DNA of 64,000 nucleotides from an uncultured Paracoccaceae bacterium (GCA_951812305.1 CATOSB010000004.1:1-64000), one strand, 5' to 3'; positions 45,964 through 57,069 are shown, counted from the first letter of the stretch. Program-made: numbers and translations. Notes: generated by a model not told the origin, from the letters alone.

Positions 45964-47322
45964 TTAGGACTTCGCCGAAGAGATCGCGGTCGTTGGTGTG
46001 CCCGGCGCCCGCGTCGAGGTGGGTTTGCCCGGTACCGCCGCCTTTTCAAGCGCCTGTGCAAGGTCGGCGATGATGTCGTCCGCATCCTCCAGACCAATCG
46101 ACAAACGTACCACGTTTGGCGCCGCCCCGGCCGCTACCTGCTGCTCTGCCGTCAGTTGCCGGTGCGTTGTGGACGCAGAGTGAATGATCAGCGACCGCGC
46201 ATCGCCCAAATTCGCCACATGGCTGAACAATTCCAGGCTGTCGACCAGCTTTACACAGGCATCAAACCCGTCCTTCAACGCGACGGTAAACAGCGCGCCC
46301 GCACCACGGGGAACGATCTTTTCGACCCGGTCGAACCACGGCGAGGATTTTAGCCCCGCATAGGTGACTTCCTCAACCGCCGGGTGCTTTTCCAGCCATT
46401 CCGCGACTTTCATCGCGTTCTGCACATGACGATCCATCCGCAATGACAGGGTTTCAATCCCCATCAGCGTGTAATGCGCCGCTTGCGGATTCATCGTCGT
46501 CCCAAGGTCGCGAAGTCCGATGGCAATCGAGTGAAATGTATAAGCCAGATGCTCAAACGTTTCGTGGAATTTCAACCCGTGATAGGCCGGTTCCGGCTGG
46601 CTGAGAGAGGGGAACTTGTCGCTCGCCGACCAGTCGAAATCACCTGAATCCACAACCGCGCCGCCCATCACCGTGCCATTGCCGGTCAGATATTTCGTCG
46701 TCGAATGCACGACCAAAGTGGCGCCATGCTCAATCGGGCGGCACAGATACGGCGTGGCGGTCGTGTTATCCACAATCAGCGGAATTCCCGCCTCGTCCGC
46801 GATCTTGGCCATCGCATCCAGGTCGGTGATATAGCCGCCGGGGTTGGCGATGGTCTCGCAAAACAGCGCGCGGGTGTCTTCGTCAATCGCGCCCTTCACA
46901 GCGCCCAGATTGTCAGTATCCACCAGTGTCGCATCCCAGCCGAACCGTTTGATCGTGTTGGAGAATTGCGTGACGGTGCCGCCGTACAGACGGTTGGAAG
47001 ACACGATGTTCTTGCCCGGCGTCATCAGCGGAAACAGCGCCATGATCTGCGCCGCGTGGCCAGAAGAACAACAGACCGCGCCCTCCCCGGTTTCCAGCGC
47101 CGCGATGCGTTCGGCCAGAGCGGCAACCGTCGGGTTCGTCAGGCGGGAATATATATATCCCACTTCCTGAAGGTTGAACAAAGCCGCCGCATGATCGGCG
47201 TCGCGGAAGACATAGGCCGTCGTTTGGTAAATTGGCACCTGCCGCGCGCCGGTCGCCGGATCAGGCCGCGCGCCTGCATGAATTTGCAACGTGTCGAAAC
47301 CGTATTCCCAATTCTCGCTCAT
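45964..47322 (-). CDS. metY: O-acetylhomoserine sulfhydrylase
   Basis: A 452-residue PLP enzyme of the Cys/Met metabolism family, making homocysteine from O-acetylhomoserine and sulfide. Features: GFDTLQIHAGARPDPATGARQVPIYQTTAYVF at the start, SSGHAAQ, and the PLP lysine in VVHSTTKYLTGNGTVMGG. The C-terminal EHLAYTF and GIETLSLRMDRHVQNA follow the long OAH-type chain. The ATG at 47322 follows GGGAGA; the open frame extends 20 codons upstream without homology. It links to sulfide detoxification in the window. Confidence 0.93.
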   Translation of the reverse strand: MSENWEYGFDTLQIHAGARPDPATGARQVPIYQTTAYVFRDADHAAALFNLQEVGYIYSRLTNPTVAALAERIAALETGEGAVCCSSGHAAQIMALFPLMTPGKNIVSSNRLYGGTVTQFSNTIKRFGWDATLVDTDNLGAVKGAIDEDTRALFCETIANPGGYITDLDAMAKIADEAGIPLIVDNTTATPYLCRPIEHGATLVVHSTTKYLTGNGTVMGGAVVDSGDFDWSASDKFPSLSQPEPAYHGLKFHETFEHLAYTFHSIAIGLRDLGTTMNPQAAHYTLMGIETLSLRMDRHVQNAMKVAEWLEKHPAVEEVTYAGLKSSPWFDRVEKIVPRGAGALFTVALKDGFDACVKLVDSLELFSHVANLGDARSLIIHSASTTHRQLTAEQQVAAGAAPNVVRLSIGLEDADDIIADLAQALEKAAVPGKPTSTRAPGTPTTAISSAKS

Positions 47323-47401
47323 GACCTGTCTCCCGGCGCTATATTGCCCAACCGGTTTAGGACAAAGCGCAGTGGGCCACAACTGCCGGGGTAGGGCGGC
47401 T

Positions 47402-48778
47402 TTATCGGTTGCGCAGCCTGATCACTCCACGGCTTCCGCCACGCTCAAACGTGATTGAAACGGCGTTGGGCCGTTGGCGAAGAATATCGTCGAGTGTCCG
47501 CGGGTGATCGATATCCTGATTGTTGACCGATAAAAGGATGTCGCCGCGGCGCAACTGGCTGCGCCGGGAAACGCCGTCAAGACCGGTCACGACCACACCT
47601 GTGGCATCAAAATTCATTCCCAGTTCCGTCACCAGCGCCGGGTTCAGATTGGCAATGCTCAATCCTTCGAGAATTCCGCCGGTTGTGACAGTCAGTTCAT
47701 CGCGGGGCGGATCTTCTGGCGCGATATCGAGCGCCACGGAAACCGTTGTTTCGGTCGTGTCACGCAGATAGGTCACCTCGGCAACCGAGCCCACACCCAG
47801 CGTCAGAAGGCGGAACAGCATTTCCGGCCCGCCATCCACAGGTCGACCGTCAATCGCCAGTACCATATCACCGACCTCCATCCCCGCCGCGTCAAATGGG
47901 CTTTGCCGGTGCAGATCGGTGATCAAAACCCCTTGTGGCCGCGCCAGCCCCAACGCCTCTGCCAAAGAGCCATCCACGGGCTGAACCTGCACACCGGCCC
48001 ATGGGCGCTGCAATTCTTCGGCCCCATCCTCGGCCTGTTCAACATATTGACGCACCAGATTGGCAGGAATGGCAAAGCCAATGCCGTTCGACCCGCCGGA
48101 GCGGGTGACAATTGCCGTGTTGATCCCCACCAGTCGCCCGGTCATGTCGACCAGCGCACCGCCGGAATTCCCGGGATTGATCGGCGCATCCGTCTGAATG
48201 AAATACCCCTGCCGCCCGCCAACGCGGCCTGTGCGCGCAGAGGCGGAAATGATCCCGCTTGAAACCGTCTGGCCAACGCCGAAGGGATTGCCAACGGCCA
48301 GCACAAGATCACCCACCTCCACAGCATCACTGTCGGCAAATTCCAGCCCTGGCAATTCCGGCGCGTCCATCAGGCGCAACACCGCCAGATCGGTCTGCGG
48401 ATCGCCAAAGACCAGTTCGGCGTCATATTCCCGCTTATCCGCCAATACCACGCGGATGTCGGTCGCATTACCCACCACGTGAAAATTCGACACGACAATC
48501 CCGACCTGCCCAAGGATCACACCCGAGCCCAGCGAATTCTGCAGTCGGGGCCGCGTGCGCATATCGCCAAAAAACTGTGAGAAAAACGGGTCATTGGCAA
48601 AAGGCGAAACCCGCTGTTCCACGACACGTTGCGCGTAGATATTCACGACGCTCGGTACAACCGCCTTCACCACGGGCGCAAAACTCAGTTAGATTTCGAA
48701 ATCGCTCGCCGGAACGCGCGCCTCACCCTGCGCCGCACCTGCCAGAACCAGCGACATCAATATAGCTGCCCACCGCAT
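47402..48778 (-). pseudogene. Deg/HtrA serine protease with an in-frame stop after the signal peptide
   Basis: From the ATG at 48778 (GGGAGG upstream) the frame encodes a signal peptide MRWAAILMSLVLAGAAQG and stops at TAA 48689-48691, codon 30. The same frame then continues uninterrupted as LSFAPVVKAVVPSVVNIYAQ. It carries a trypsin-like domain (His in VSNFHVVG, Asp in TDLAVLRL, Ser in NPGNSGGALVD) and two PDZ domains. Without readthrough, translation could restart at GTG 48673, giving a protease with no export signal. A sequencing error is the alternative. Confidence 0.8.
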
Positions 48779-48970
48779 CGCGCACCCTCCCTTGAATGCC
48801 TAATAAATCGGCAACACAGGCTCAGGTTTCAAGCCACCCCATGTTCTTCTCGTCGAAAAAAATACATGTCAATTCCTTGGCAAATTGCGTAACGCCTGTG
48901 GTTCGCGTCGCCCTGCGATATGCCGGAAATCAGCGTGCGGAAGCATTCAATATTACTTCTTTCCAGACCC

Positions 48971-49975
48971 TCACCGCATCCACAAGTTCGCCTTCTTGAT
49001 CTGGTTGCGGATCATCTGTTCGCGCAAGGGAAGATGTTCGCGATCAAACAACGCCCGCACCTTGTGCCCCTTGCGCTGGAACACCATCTTCTTCAGCGGT
49101 TCGTAATTCTTCAACACCCGCTTGATCTTGTTCGGCGCCGTGATCGTTTCAAGAACATCGACCACGCGATCCGCCTCTCGCGCGTATAAAAGCGGAAAGA
49201 CCCGGTAGTGGCAGGTTACAGACCCATCAAGCAACCCGTCGGGAATCGTCTGCCGCGCCCCGCCAAAAGAGTGGATCACCAGCGGCAACGTGATCTGGTC
49301 AAGCCACGGATAAAGCTCTTGTCCCACGATTTCCTTGGGCGGGTTGGCGCGGATTTCCAGCGCGTATTCGAGATAGCGCTCGCCAAATTTGCGCGGGCAG
49401 GAATAGAAAAACCAACCGGCGTTGAAGTACATGTACCGCTTCCAGAACCCTTCAGGCTCGCTTTCATCAATTGTCGGCGTAATATCGAGCCCGAATTTGT
49501 CATACAGCGCGCCCCAGATCTCACCATAATCAGGCCCATAAAGCTCCGGCTTCGGCCATGTCCCTTCGCGGCGCAGCGAGGCACAGGGGCGGTCGAAATC
49601 AAACGGCACCTCGCTCAGTTTTCCCGTAACCAGCGTATCGGTATCAAAGAAAATGAACGGCTCTCCTTCGGGCAGCGCCTTTAGCGCTTCGATCTTGTTG
49701 CCATTGGGGTATTTGGCCCCAAAATGGCGCGACTTGAACGGAAGGATTTCCGCATCATATGCGTCCAGCAAATCAATCGCGTCGTTCATCTTTATGCGTG
49801 GATCATCGGGCCAGTTTGGCCCCGGTTTCGGCTCTGCCACAAAAAGGCGTCCCTGAAAGTCCGGATCCGCGTGGCGCAAACTTACAGCAAATAACACCGC
49901 CTCATATTGCAACCGCCCGGATTGCCCGACGATCACCACATTGAAGGGTTTGTTTTTCTTATTCTTTGCCGCCAT
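48971..49975 (-). CDS. Glycosyltransferase-like protein of unknown function
   Basis: A 334-residue soluble protein. VVIVGQSGRLQYEAVLFAVSL opens it and FIFFDTDTLVTGKLSEV carries a DxD motif, the sugar-nucleotide metal site of GT-A folds. KYPNGNKIEALKALPEGEPF before the motif matches that layout. The C-terminal 60 residues are very basic (NKIKRVLKNYEPLKKMVFQRKG), suggesting membrane or nucleic acid contact. No neighbouring polysaccharide genes support a pathway. Confidence 0.72.
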   Translation of the reverse strand: MAAKNKKNKPFNVVIVGQSGRLQYEAVLFAVSLRHADPDFQGRLFVAEPKPGPNWPDDPRIKMNDAIDLLDAYDAEILPFKSRHFGAKYPNGNKIEALKALPEGEPFIFFDTDTLVTGKLSEVPFDFDRPCASLRREGTWPKPELYGPDYGEIWGALYDKFGLDITPTIDESEPEGFWKRYMYFNAGWFFYSCPRKFGERYLEYALEIRANPPKEIVGQELYPWLDQITLPLVIHSFGGARQTIPDGLLDGSVTCHYRVFPLLYAREADRVVDVLETITAPNKIKRVLKNYEPLKKMVFQRKGHKVRALFDREHLPLREQMIRNQIKKANLWMR

Positions 49976-50071
49976 AGTCTTACTGCCAGCGCCTCTGTTT
50001 TGATCGCACTATAGGGTGAAACGCGCCCGGGTCAAAAACATAAGGCGCGCCGTCTTTGAATGGAGTTAAAC

Positions 50072-50485
50072 ATGCGCAGATATGCTCTTGCCGCCGCCAT
50101 GTCCGTCGCCGCATTGTCGGCTCAGGCCCAACAGTTTACCACCGGAGCGGAAATCCAGCCGATCATCGAAATGACGACGGCAAACTGGGTCGCGGTGCGG
50201 GAGTGGGAAGGTCAGGACCTGCTTTATTTCACGCATCTGGAGGCATGGCGCTGCGGTATGGATCAGGTCCGGTATTTCGTGAACACCGGCAAACCGCGGG
50301 CGCGCGAAATGGAACCCTGCTATATCGACACCAACGCCCCGAACGCCATCAAGATGCCCGATGGCCACGTGCCCTATGACATTCATCCGCTTGGGTTGAT
50401 CGAAACTGTCACGGTCGAGGTGACGCTGGATAATGGCGTGGTGCTGAGCGAGACATTCGAGCGCAACGCCATCCTGATGCCCTGA
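50072..50485 (+). CDS. Small secreted protein of unknown function
   Basis: A 137-residue protein with a signal peptide (MRRYALAAAMSVAALSAQAQ). The mature domain has WVAVREWEGQDLLYFTHLEAWRCGMDQVRYFVN and a cysteine pair (WRCG, EPCYID) that may form a disulfide. The ATG at 50072 follows TGGAG; an in-frame ATG 12 bases earlier overlaps that site. It precedes the oxidoreductase gene by 16 bp and may share its transcript. No family recognised. Confidence 0.75.
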   Translation: MRRYALAAAMSVAALSAQAQQFTTGAEIQPIIEMTTANWVAVREWEGQDLLYFTHLEAWRCGMDQVRYFVNTGKPRAREMEPCYIDTNAPNAIKMPDGHVPYDIHPLGLIETVTVEVTLDNGVVLSETFERNAILMP

Positions 50486-50501
50486 AATCAAGGCTCTTTT
50501 C

Positions 50502-51518
50502 ATGTCCCGATATTCCCGCATAGTCCTCGCCTCTCGCCCCGCTGGCGCCCCAACGCCCGACAATTTCCGCCTGGAAGAGGCGGAGCTTCCGCAACCGCAG
50601 GACGGCCAGATCGCTGCGCACACGCTCTGGCTGTCGCTTGACCCCTATATGCGGGGCCGCATGGACGCCGCAGCGTCCTATGCCGATCCGGTTGGAATCG
50701 GCGATACGATGGAAGGCGGCGCGGTTGGTGTCGTGACCGACAGCAAATCTGACAGGTTTGCGGCTGGCGACATTGTCGTCGGCCGCATCGGCTGGGCCAG
50801 CCACGGCATTCTGAACGCGGATGAGGTGCGCAAGGTCGATCCTGACATTGCGCCAATTTCCACCGCGCTCGGCATTCTGGGAATGCCGGGGCACACCGCA
50901 TGGGTGGGTCTGAACGACATTCTCCAGGCCAAGAGTGGCGAAACCATCGTCGTGTCCGCCGCCACAGGCGCGGTGGGCAGCCTTGTGGGCCAACTGGCCA
51001 AACGCAAGGGGATGCGCGTGATCGGCGTCGCGGGCGGGGCCGAAAAATGCGCCTATGCGGTGGAAAACCTCGGTTATGATCTGTGCCTCGACCACCGCGC
51101 GCCTGACCTGCCGGGCCGCCTCGCCACCGCCACACCTGACGGCGTGGATTGCTATTACGAAAATGTCGGCGGCGCGACGCTGGAAGCGGTTCTGCCGCAG
51201 ATGAACACGTTCGGCCGCATGGCCATCTGTGGCATGATCGCGTGGTATTCGGGGCAGGGGATCGAGGACGCGATGCGCCTGCCCAAGATGTGGCGCGCGA
51301 TCCTTGTCAAACGCCTGCGGGTGCAGGGGTTCATCATTTTCGATCACAATGACCGCTTCAAACCGTTTGTCGAAGAGGTCGCCCCGTTGGTCGCCAACGG
51401 CACGATCCACTACCGCGAATCCGTCATCGAAGGCCTAAAAAACGCGCCCGCCGCTTTCCTCGACCTCCTCAAAGGCGGCAATTTCGGCAAGCAACTGGTG
51501 AAAGTGTCGGACACCTAA
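50502..51518 (+). CDS. NADP-dependent medium-chain reductase (alkenal/curcumin reductase type)
   Basis: A 338-residue zinc-free MDR family enzyme. RIVLASRPAGAPTPDNFRLEEAELPQP and LWLSLDPYMRGRM are hallmarks of the leukotriene B4 dehydrogenase/CurA branch. The cofactor motif is VSAATGAVGSLVGQLAK and YYENVGGATLEAVLPQ follows. It would reduce activated double bonds of enones or alkenals with NADPH. Confidence 0.9.
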   Translation: MSRYSRIVLASRPAGAPTPDNFRLEEAELPQPQDGQIAAHTLWLSLDPYMRGRMDAAASYADPVGIGDTMEGGAVGVVTDSKSDRFAAGDIVVGRIGWASHGILNADEVRKVDPDIAPISTALGILGMPGHTAWVGLNDILQAKSGETIVVSAATGAVGSLVGQLAKRKGMRVIGVAGGAEKCAYAVENLGYDLCLDHRAPDLPGRLATATPDGVDCYYENVGGATLEAVLPQMNTFGRMAICGMIAWYSGQGIEDAMRLPKMWRAILVKRLRVQGFIIFDHNDRFKPFVEEVAPLVANGTIHYRESVIEGLKNAPAAFLDLLKGGNFGKQLVKVSDT

Positions 51519-52190
51519 TTCCCGCTTCTTCTCGTTTCAAATATGCAAATTCCGTTCCCGCAGTCCTTCTGGGACATTCGTTAATGCGTCACTTCGCGAC
51601 CTGCTGAATAAAAGCGCGCGGCAGCGCACCGCATAATTCCTTGCAAAGCCGGCAAACCGCGCCAAACATTCCATGCAGGACGGCAGGGAGGTGCAAATGC
51701 AAGGGTTGATGATGGATCGCCCGCTTCGGGTGAGCGATATTCTGACCTATGCCGAGGAGACCTTCCCCGAAGAAGGCATCACCTCGCAAACCGTCGAAGG
51801 CGGGCTTCACCGACTGACTTATGCACAGATGGGGCGGCGGGTGCGCAAGCTGGCGCAGGCGATGCACCGGTTAGGGCTGAATAAGGGTGACAGGATCGCA
51901 ACGCTGGCCTGGAATGGCTATCGCCATATGGAACTCTATTATGGCATTCCCGGCATCGGCGCGGTCTGCCACACGCTGAACCCGCGCCTGTCCGCAGAGC
52001 AAATGCAATATATCACCTACCATGCAGGTGATAAGGCGATGTTTCTTGACCTGACATTTGTGCCGCTGATCGAAGCGATGGTCGGCGCCCTGCCCAAGAT
52101 GGTCTTCGTCATTCTGACGGATGCCGCGCATATGCCGGATACATCCTTGCCCAACGTTTATTGCTAATTAACCTGAGTTCTGGATAAGCG

Positions 52191-53084
52191 CTATATCTGG
52201 TATTCGACCTGCCTGATTGTTTCCGGCACGGTTATGGGTCCCATTTTAACTTTGGTTTTCCCGAGCATATAGGCTGCGACACACGAGATGAGGTGTACGA
52301 ATGCGTTGGCAGGCGATCTGTGTCGAGTGTGTTCCAGTCCCATGCTGGTTTTCAACTTATCGAACAGAGTTTCGATGATGAACCGCCTTCGCAACAGGAT
52401 TTTGTTCAGGATTGGCAGGAGATAGTTTTTCATGTTGCGGCGAATGCCGGTGACGAGGTGGAGCCCACGCTGCCAGAGCCGTTGGAAGAGGGATTTGGAG
52501 ATATAGCCCTTATCAGCAAATATTTTGCCTTCGAGGCCCGCGATCATGGCTTCAAACGGCTTTCGATCATCGACATTACCTGCCGTGATTTTGACGGCCA
52601 TGATCTCCCCCTTGTTGTTGATGATTAGATGCAGTTTGAAGCCAAAGAACCAGCCCATTGTGCTGCGACCGCGCTTTGCCAGCCCCTTGAAGACCTTGTT
52701 TCGATTAATGCGGGCATTGTGGCAGACCGCGAGCTTAGTGCTGTCGGCAAAATAGACGCCGGTTTTTTCACCGCTGAAGCAGTGCAGCAGTATGCAAAAC
52801 GGCACCATTAATCTTGGCATGAGGCTGACAAACCGACCATAGCTCGGGAGGTTGCCAAAGCAGTCACGGTATTTCTGCTCAACGCCATAAATCCAATAAT
52901 GTTTGAAGTCCTTGAACGGCGACAAGTGAAACAAGACCATGATGAACAGGCTCTCCCCCAGGGTCAGCTTGCCGGAGCGAAGCCTCTGACGACCCGAGGG
53001 GATCAACCGGTGGCGCTCCCAGTCCTCGTAGGTTTTTGCAAAATCATCGAGACAGACAAAAAGTGCGGTGTTAGTGATCGACAT
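52191..53084 (-). CDS. IS982-family transposase
   Basis: A 297-residue DDE transposase starting [15 protein letters not shown]. Family motifs: [55 protein letters not shown] and [26 protein letters not shown]. The start at 53084 gives the standard length; the frame extends upstream to 53126. It appears intact. Confidence 0.93.
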   Translation of the reverse strand: MSITNTALFVCLDDFAKTYEDWERHRLIPSGRQRLRSGKLTLGESLFIMVLFHLSPFKDFKHYWIYGVEQKYRDCFGNLPSYGRFVSLMPRLMVPFCILLHCFSGEKTGVYFADSTKLAVCHNARINRNKVFKGLAKRGRSTMGWFFGFKLHLIINNKGEIMAVKITAGNVDDRKPFEAMIAGLEGKIFADKGYISKSLFQRLWQRGLHLVTGIRRNMKNYLLPILNKILLRRRFIIETLFDKLKTSMGLEHTRHRSPANAFVHLISCVAAYMLGKTKVKMGPITVPETIRQVEYQI

Positions 53085-53212
53085 GAGTGGCGGTCCATAT
53101 TGTGTCGCTTTTGAACCTTGAATCATGGGGCAACGTACCTGGAAACCCCTCTCACCCCATACTAATCACGGGGGCATTCAGGCTGGTCAACACGGGGCAA
53201 AAGGTGCGCGCC

Positions 53213-53653
53213 ATGGAGAACAACTTCCCAATCAACGAAGATCTCGCTTATGAGAAGATCCGGGACCTCATGTTCGACATGATGGAAGAGGACCCCAACC
53301 GTTTCTACGCCCTCACGGATAAGCTCAATGAACTGGCTGCGCTCCCTAAAAGAACCATGACACTTGTGCTCGATCTGATGGCTGCCACTCCCTTTCAGGT
53401 GATCATCCCGAAACACGTACGGAAAAATGACCCTGATACATTCAAAGCAGATCACGAAACCGTTTCAAATGTTCTATTTCTTGGAGAGTTTGGCGGAATT
53501 GCCGTTGAACTGGAGCCAAATGAGGCTTTGAGAGAACCGAGGATCATTTCCATAACAATGGTGGAAATCCCTCATCGCAACCCTCTGCGAAAAAGGGTCA
53601 ACGAGTATCGTAAAAAACGAATCAAAAAACTACGAAAAAATTCTGTCGAGTAG
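53213..53653 (+). CDS. Passenger protein inside the IS982-family element (146 aa)
   Basis: The protein starts MENNFPINEDLAYEKIRDL, has a helical acidic N-terminal half (FDMMEEDPNRFYALTDKLNEL), a beta-rich middle and a very basic tail (NPLRKRVNEYRKKRIKKLRK). AAGGTG lies 8 bases before the ATG. Base composition is more AT-rich than the surrounding genes. It reads opposite to the transposase and lies wholly within the element's inverted repeats. No family recognised; a nucleic-acid-binding or regulatory role is a guess. Confidence 0.7.
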   Translation: MENNFPINEDLAYEKIRDLMFDMMEEDPNRFYALTDKLNELAALPKRTMTLVLDLMAATPFQVIIPKHVRKNDPDTFKADHETVSNVLFLGEFGGIAVELEPNEALREPRIISITMVEIPHRNPLRKRVNEYRKKRIKKLRKNSVE

Positions 53654-54843
53654 TGCACTGGTGACGCCAACGTCTTATCCAGAATCGGGGTTATGAAGAT
53701 TTGCTCGATGCGGAGGATGGCGCGTTTGAATTCGTCGCGGTGGATGAAAACGATGCCTGCGGGCTGTGTTACACGTCAGGCACGACAGGCAACCCCAAGG
53801 GCGCGCTTTATTCCCATCGCTCGATGGTCCTGCACGCACTGATGATCGGGGTGACGATGCAAAGCTCGATGCGCACCGGTCGGCGAATCCTTCCGGTGGT
53901 ACCGCTTTTTCATGCCAATGCCTGGGGGTTGGCACATGCGCCGCTTCTGGCCGGCGCAAGTCTGGTGATGCCGGGGCCGAGGCTCGACGGCGCCTCGCTT
54001 TGGGATCTGATGGCGGAGGAGGATGTGTTTTCTGCCTGGGGCGTGCCGACCGTCTGGCTGGGATTGCTGGAGGAAATCCGCGCCCGGGGCGGGGCACCGG
54101 TCACTCTGAAAGAAATGGTCGTTGGTGGGTCAGCGGCGGCGCGGGCACTGATCGCAGAATATGAAAGTTTCGGGGTCAACGTCTGCCATGCCTGGGGCAT
54201 GACCGAAACTTCGCCTGTCGCGACACTGGGGTTGCTTTCACCTCAACATGACAACCTGTCAAACGATGAGAAGCTCGACCTCAAAACCACGCAAGGGCGC
54301 CGCGTGTTCATGACCGATCTGAAAATCGTCGATGAGGCGGGCGAAAGGCTGCGCCATGACGGCGTCGCCACGGGCGAGTTATTCGTGCGTGGGCCGCTGA
54401 TCGTTTCCGCTTATCACGACAACCCGCAAGCGTCTGAAGAAGCAATCGACGCCGAGGGCTGGTTTGGCACCGGCGATGTTGCGTCGATCTCGCCGGAAGG
54501 GTTTCTGACGATCACGGATCGCGCCAAGGATCTGATCAAGTCGGGCGGCGAATGGATTTCGTCGATTGATGTGGAAAATCTGGCATTGGCACACGCGCAT
54601 ATCGCCAATTGCGCCGTCATCGCCGTGCCGCACGCGAAATGGGATGAGCGCCCCGTTCTGGTGGTCGTGGCCTCGGTCGATGATCCTGACAAAGTGAGCA
54701 TTCAGGCGCACCTGACTGAAAATCTTGCAAAATATCAGGTGCCGGACGAAATACAGTTTGTCGAGGACCTGCCGCTTACGGCTACCGGCAAAGTGTCGAA
54801 AATGACGCTGCGGGAGAAGTTCAAATCGCTGAAGCTTGATTGA

Positions 54844-55455
54844 ACCTGTCGCATCCGACGTTGTATCCAATCCTCAATTCGTGCTGGTTGTTGAACTTCG
54901 AATTCAATGGTTGAGAGGGAACATGTCATGCTGACGGGCCCGTTCGCCTCGTTTGGATTAAGCGCGCCGGTTCTTCAAAAGAAACTGCGCCAGAATTCCT
55001 CTCCGACCGTTCATTCCATCGGCGATTGGAGCAAGTCTGGGTTTGGCCTGGAGCGAACGTTCGCAAGTCAATAGCCAAGACGCGCGATCGCCTGCCCGTG
55101 GGATGGCGATGCGACCTTACAGTTTGCCCGTTTATCCCAGCCAAGTCCGTAGAAGCTCAATAGCTCGCACCCAGCCTCACCAAATCGCCAGCCCGTGGGT
55201 ACGGGCAGGCGATCGCGCGGCGCCTGCGGCTTGATTCCGCGCGAAGGGTGCAAGCAACCAATGTCCGCTTCAGGCCAACATCGCCGTTCCGTCCATGCGC
55301 TCCGATATTCACGATCAACCCACACACGCTCAATCGAAAGCCACGACAACAACCCACGCCGCCACGCATAACAGCTATGACAAAATGACCCGGTGTGCTT
55401 TGCGCGCAGATCGTTATGACCAGCGCTAACATTTTCCCGTGATACAGGATATCCG
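54844..55455. other. 612-bp gap after the acyl-CoA ligase fragment
   Basis: No gene is supported. It contains copy 3 of the intergenic repeat family and, at its right end, the promoter region of the SulP transporter. Open frames here are created by the repeat and lack ribosome sites. Confidence 0.55.
55081..55276 (+). repeat. Intergenic inverted repeat family, copy 3
   Basis: Perfect 19-bp arms CGCGCGATCGCCTGCCCGT (55081-55099) and ACGGGCAGGCGATCGCGCG (55201-55219) are separated by 101 bases. The segment ends with the 3' box ATGTCCGCTTCAGGCC also found in copies 1 and 2. The central part differs from those copies, but a second CGCCAGCCCGTGGG block is kept. Confidence 0.75.
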
Positions 55456-57069
55456 ATGCCCAGCGTCCTCGCCGCCGTCTTTGGCGACGCCTCTCAATAT
55501 TCCATGCGCGACACCGCGCGAATTCGCATAGAGCTTCTGGCCGGTTTGACGGTCGCGCTGGCATTGGTGCCAGAGGCTGTTGCCTTTGCCTTCGTGGCGG
55601 GTGTGCATCCGTTGGTGGGGCTATATGCGGCTTTCATCGTCGGGCTGATTACCGCCGTGTTCGGTGGGCGTCCGGGAATGATATCCGGCGCAACGGGGGC
55701 ACTGGCCGTCGTAATGGTGTCGCTGGTTGCGCAACACGGGGTCGAATACCTGTTTGCTGCTGTTGTTCTGATGGGGATCATCCAGATCTTCTTTGGCCTG
55801 ATGCGCTGGGGCAAGTTCATCCGGCTGGTGCCGCATCCGGTGATGCTGGGCTTTGTGAACGGGCTGGCCATCGTGATCTTTCTCGCCCAGATGACGCAGT
55901 TCAAAGTGCCGGGAACGGCTGAGGTTTCGGGCCACGGCATGTCGGGCGGCGAATGGCTGAGCGGCCTTCCTTTGGCCCTGATGCTTGGTCTTGTCGCGCT
56001 GACAATGGCAATTATCTGGGTCATGCCGCGCGTGACAAAGTTCATACCCGCGCCACTTGCCGGGATCGCCATCGTCGCGCTGATCGTGATCGGGTTCAAT
56101 CTGGATGTGCCGCGGGTCGGCGATATGGCCTCGATCAAGGGCGGTCTGCCGGGCTTTCATATGCCGATGGTGCCGCTGAATTTTGAGACGCTGGAGATCA
56201 TCCTGCCCTATGCGGTGATCCTTGCCGCGATCGGGTTGATCGAAAGCCTGCTGACGCTGAATCTTGTGGGCGAGATCACCGGCAATCGTGGCGGTGCAAG
56301 CCGGGAATGCATCGCACAGGGCGCGGCCAACACAGTGACCGGATTTTTCGGCGGCATGGGCGGATGTGCGATGATCGGTCAGTCAATGATCAACGTGAAA
56401 TCCGGTGGCCGCACGCGGCTGGCAGGGATCGCGGCGGCGGTGTTCCTTCTGATCTTCATCCTTTTCGCTGCCCCGATGATCGAACAAATCCCGCTGGCCG
56501 CGCTGGTGGGTGTGATGTTCATGGTGGTAATCGGCACATTCGCGTGGAACTCGCTGAAAATCCTGTGGATCGTGCCGCGCACAGATGCGCTGGTGATTAT
56601 CCTCGTGACATTCGTAACCGTTGCGACCGACCTCGCCACTGCCGTTGTTGTTGGCGTCATCGTTTCGGCGCTGGCCTATGCGTGGCAAAACGCGACGCGG
56701 ATCCGGGCGACGACCCGGGATTCCGTCACCGACGAGGGTGCCAAGGTCTATGAAATCAGGGGGCCTTTGTTCTTCGGATCGGTCGAGGGGTTCACGGAGT
56801 TGTTCGATATCGCAGGCGACCCTGAAAAGGTGATCGTCGACTTCAATGACAGCCGGGTGGCGGATCAGTCGGCCCTGACCGCAATTGAGGCGGTGGCGGC
56901 GAAGTATCAGGCGGCGGGCAAGTCGATCAAACTGCGCCATCTAAGCCGGGATTGCCACCGGTTGTTGAGCCGGGCCGGGCAGCTGATCGTCGAAAGTGAC
57001 GATGACCCCGATTACCAGATCGCCACGGACTATTCAGTAAAGACGGGAGTTCTGGGTGGCGGGCATTAG
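55456..57069 (+). CDS. SulP-family anion transporter with STAS domain
   Basis: A 537-residue transporter with about 12 membrane spans, starting with a helix rich in [25 protein letters not shown]. The family signature region [17 protein letters not shown] and [34 protein letters not shown] is clear. A C-terminal STAS domain spans about 430-530 ([31 protein letters not shown]). Likely substrates are sulfate or bicarbonate; the sequence does not decide. Confidence 0.93.
   Translation: MPSVLAAVFGDASQYSMRDTARIRIELLAGLTVALALVPEAVAFAFVAGVHPLVGLYAAFIVGLITAVFGGRPGMISGATGALAVVMVSLVAQHGVEYLFAAVVLMGIIQIFFGLMRWGKFIRLVPHPVMLGFVNGLAIVIFLAQMTQFKVPGTAEVSGHGMSGGEWLSGLPLALMLGLVALTMAIIWVMPRVTKFIPAPLAGIAIVALIVIGFNLDVPRVGDMASIKGGLPGFHMPMVPLNFETLEIILPYAVILAAIGLIESLLTLNLVGEITGNRGGASRECIAQGAANTVTGFFGGMGGCAMIGQSMINVKSGGRTRLAGIAAAVFLLIFILFAAPMIEQIPLAALVGVMFMVVIGTFAWNSLKILWIVPRTDALVIILVTFVTVATDLATAVVVGVIVSALAYAWQNATRIRATTRDSVTDEGAKVYEIRGPLFFGSVEGFTELFDIAGDPEKVIVDFNDSRVADQSALTAIEAVAAKYQAAGKSIKLRHLSRDCHRLLSRAGQLIVESDDDPDYQIATDYSVKTGVLGGGH

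Larger units (their letters stand above)
52170..53692 (-). mobile_element. IS982-family element with a passenger gene
   Basis: The ends are inverted repeats, AACCTGAGTTCTGGATAAG at 52170-52188 and, reversed, AACCCCGATTCTGGATAAG at 53674-53692. They match at 16 of 19 positions. At about 1.52 kb it is larger than ordinary IS982 elements (about 1 kb), because it holds a second gene at 53213-53653. No target duplication longer than TA is visible. Confidence 0.8.
51697..54843 (+). pseudogene. Acyl-CoA ligase gene split by an IS982 element
   Basis: The N-terminal part (51697-52164, MQGLMMDRPLRVSDILTYAE) follows GGGAGG and ends LPNVYC where the element begins. The C-terminal part resumes at 53692 in phase (YEDLLDAEDG), with the AMP-binding motif YTSGTTGNPKG, and ends at 54843 with TATGKVSKMTLREKF. 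Joined, it would be about 540 residues, the normal length of a fatty-acyl-CoA synthetase. The insertion removes function unless the element excises. Confidence 0.9.
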
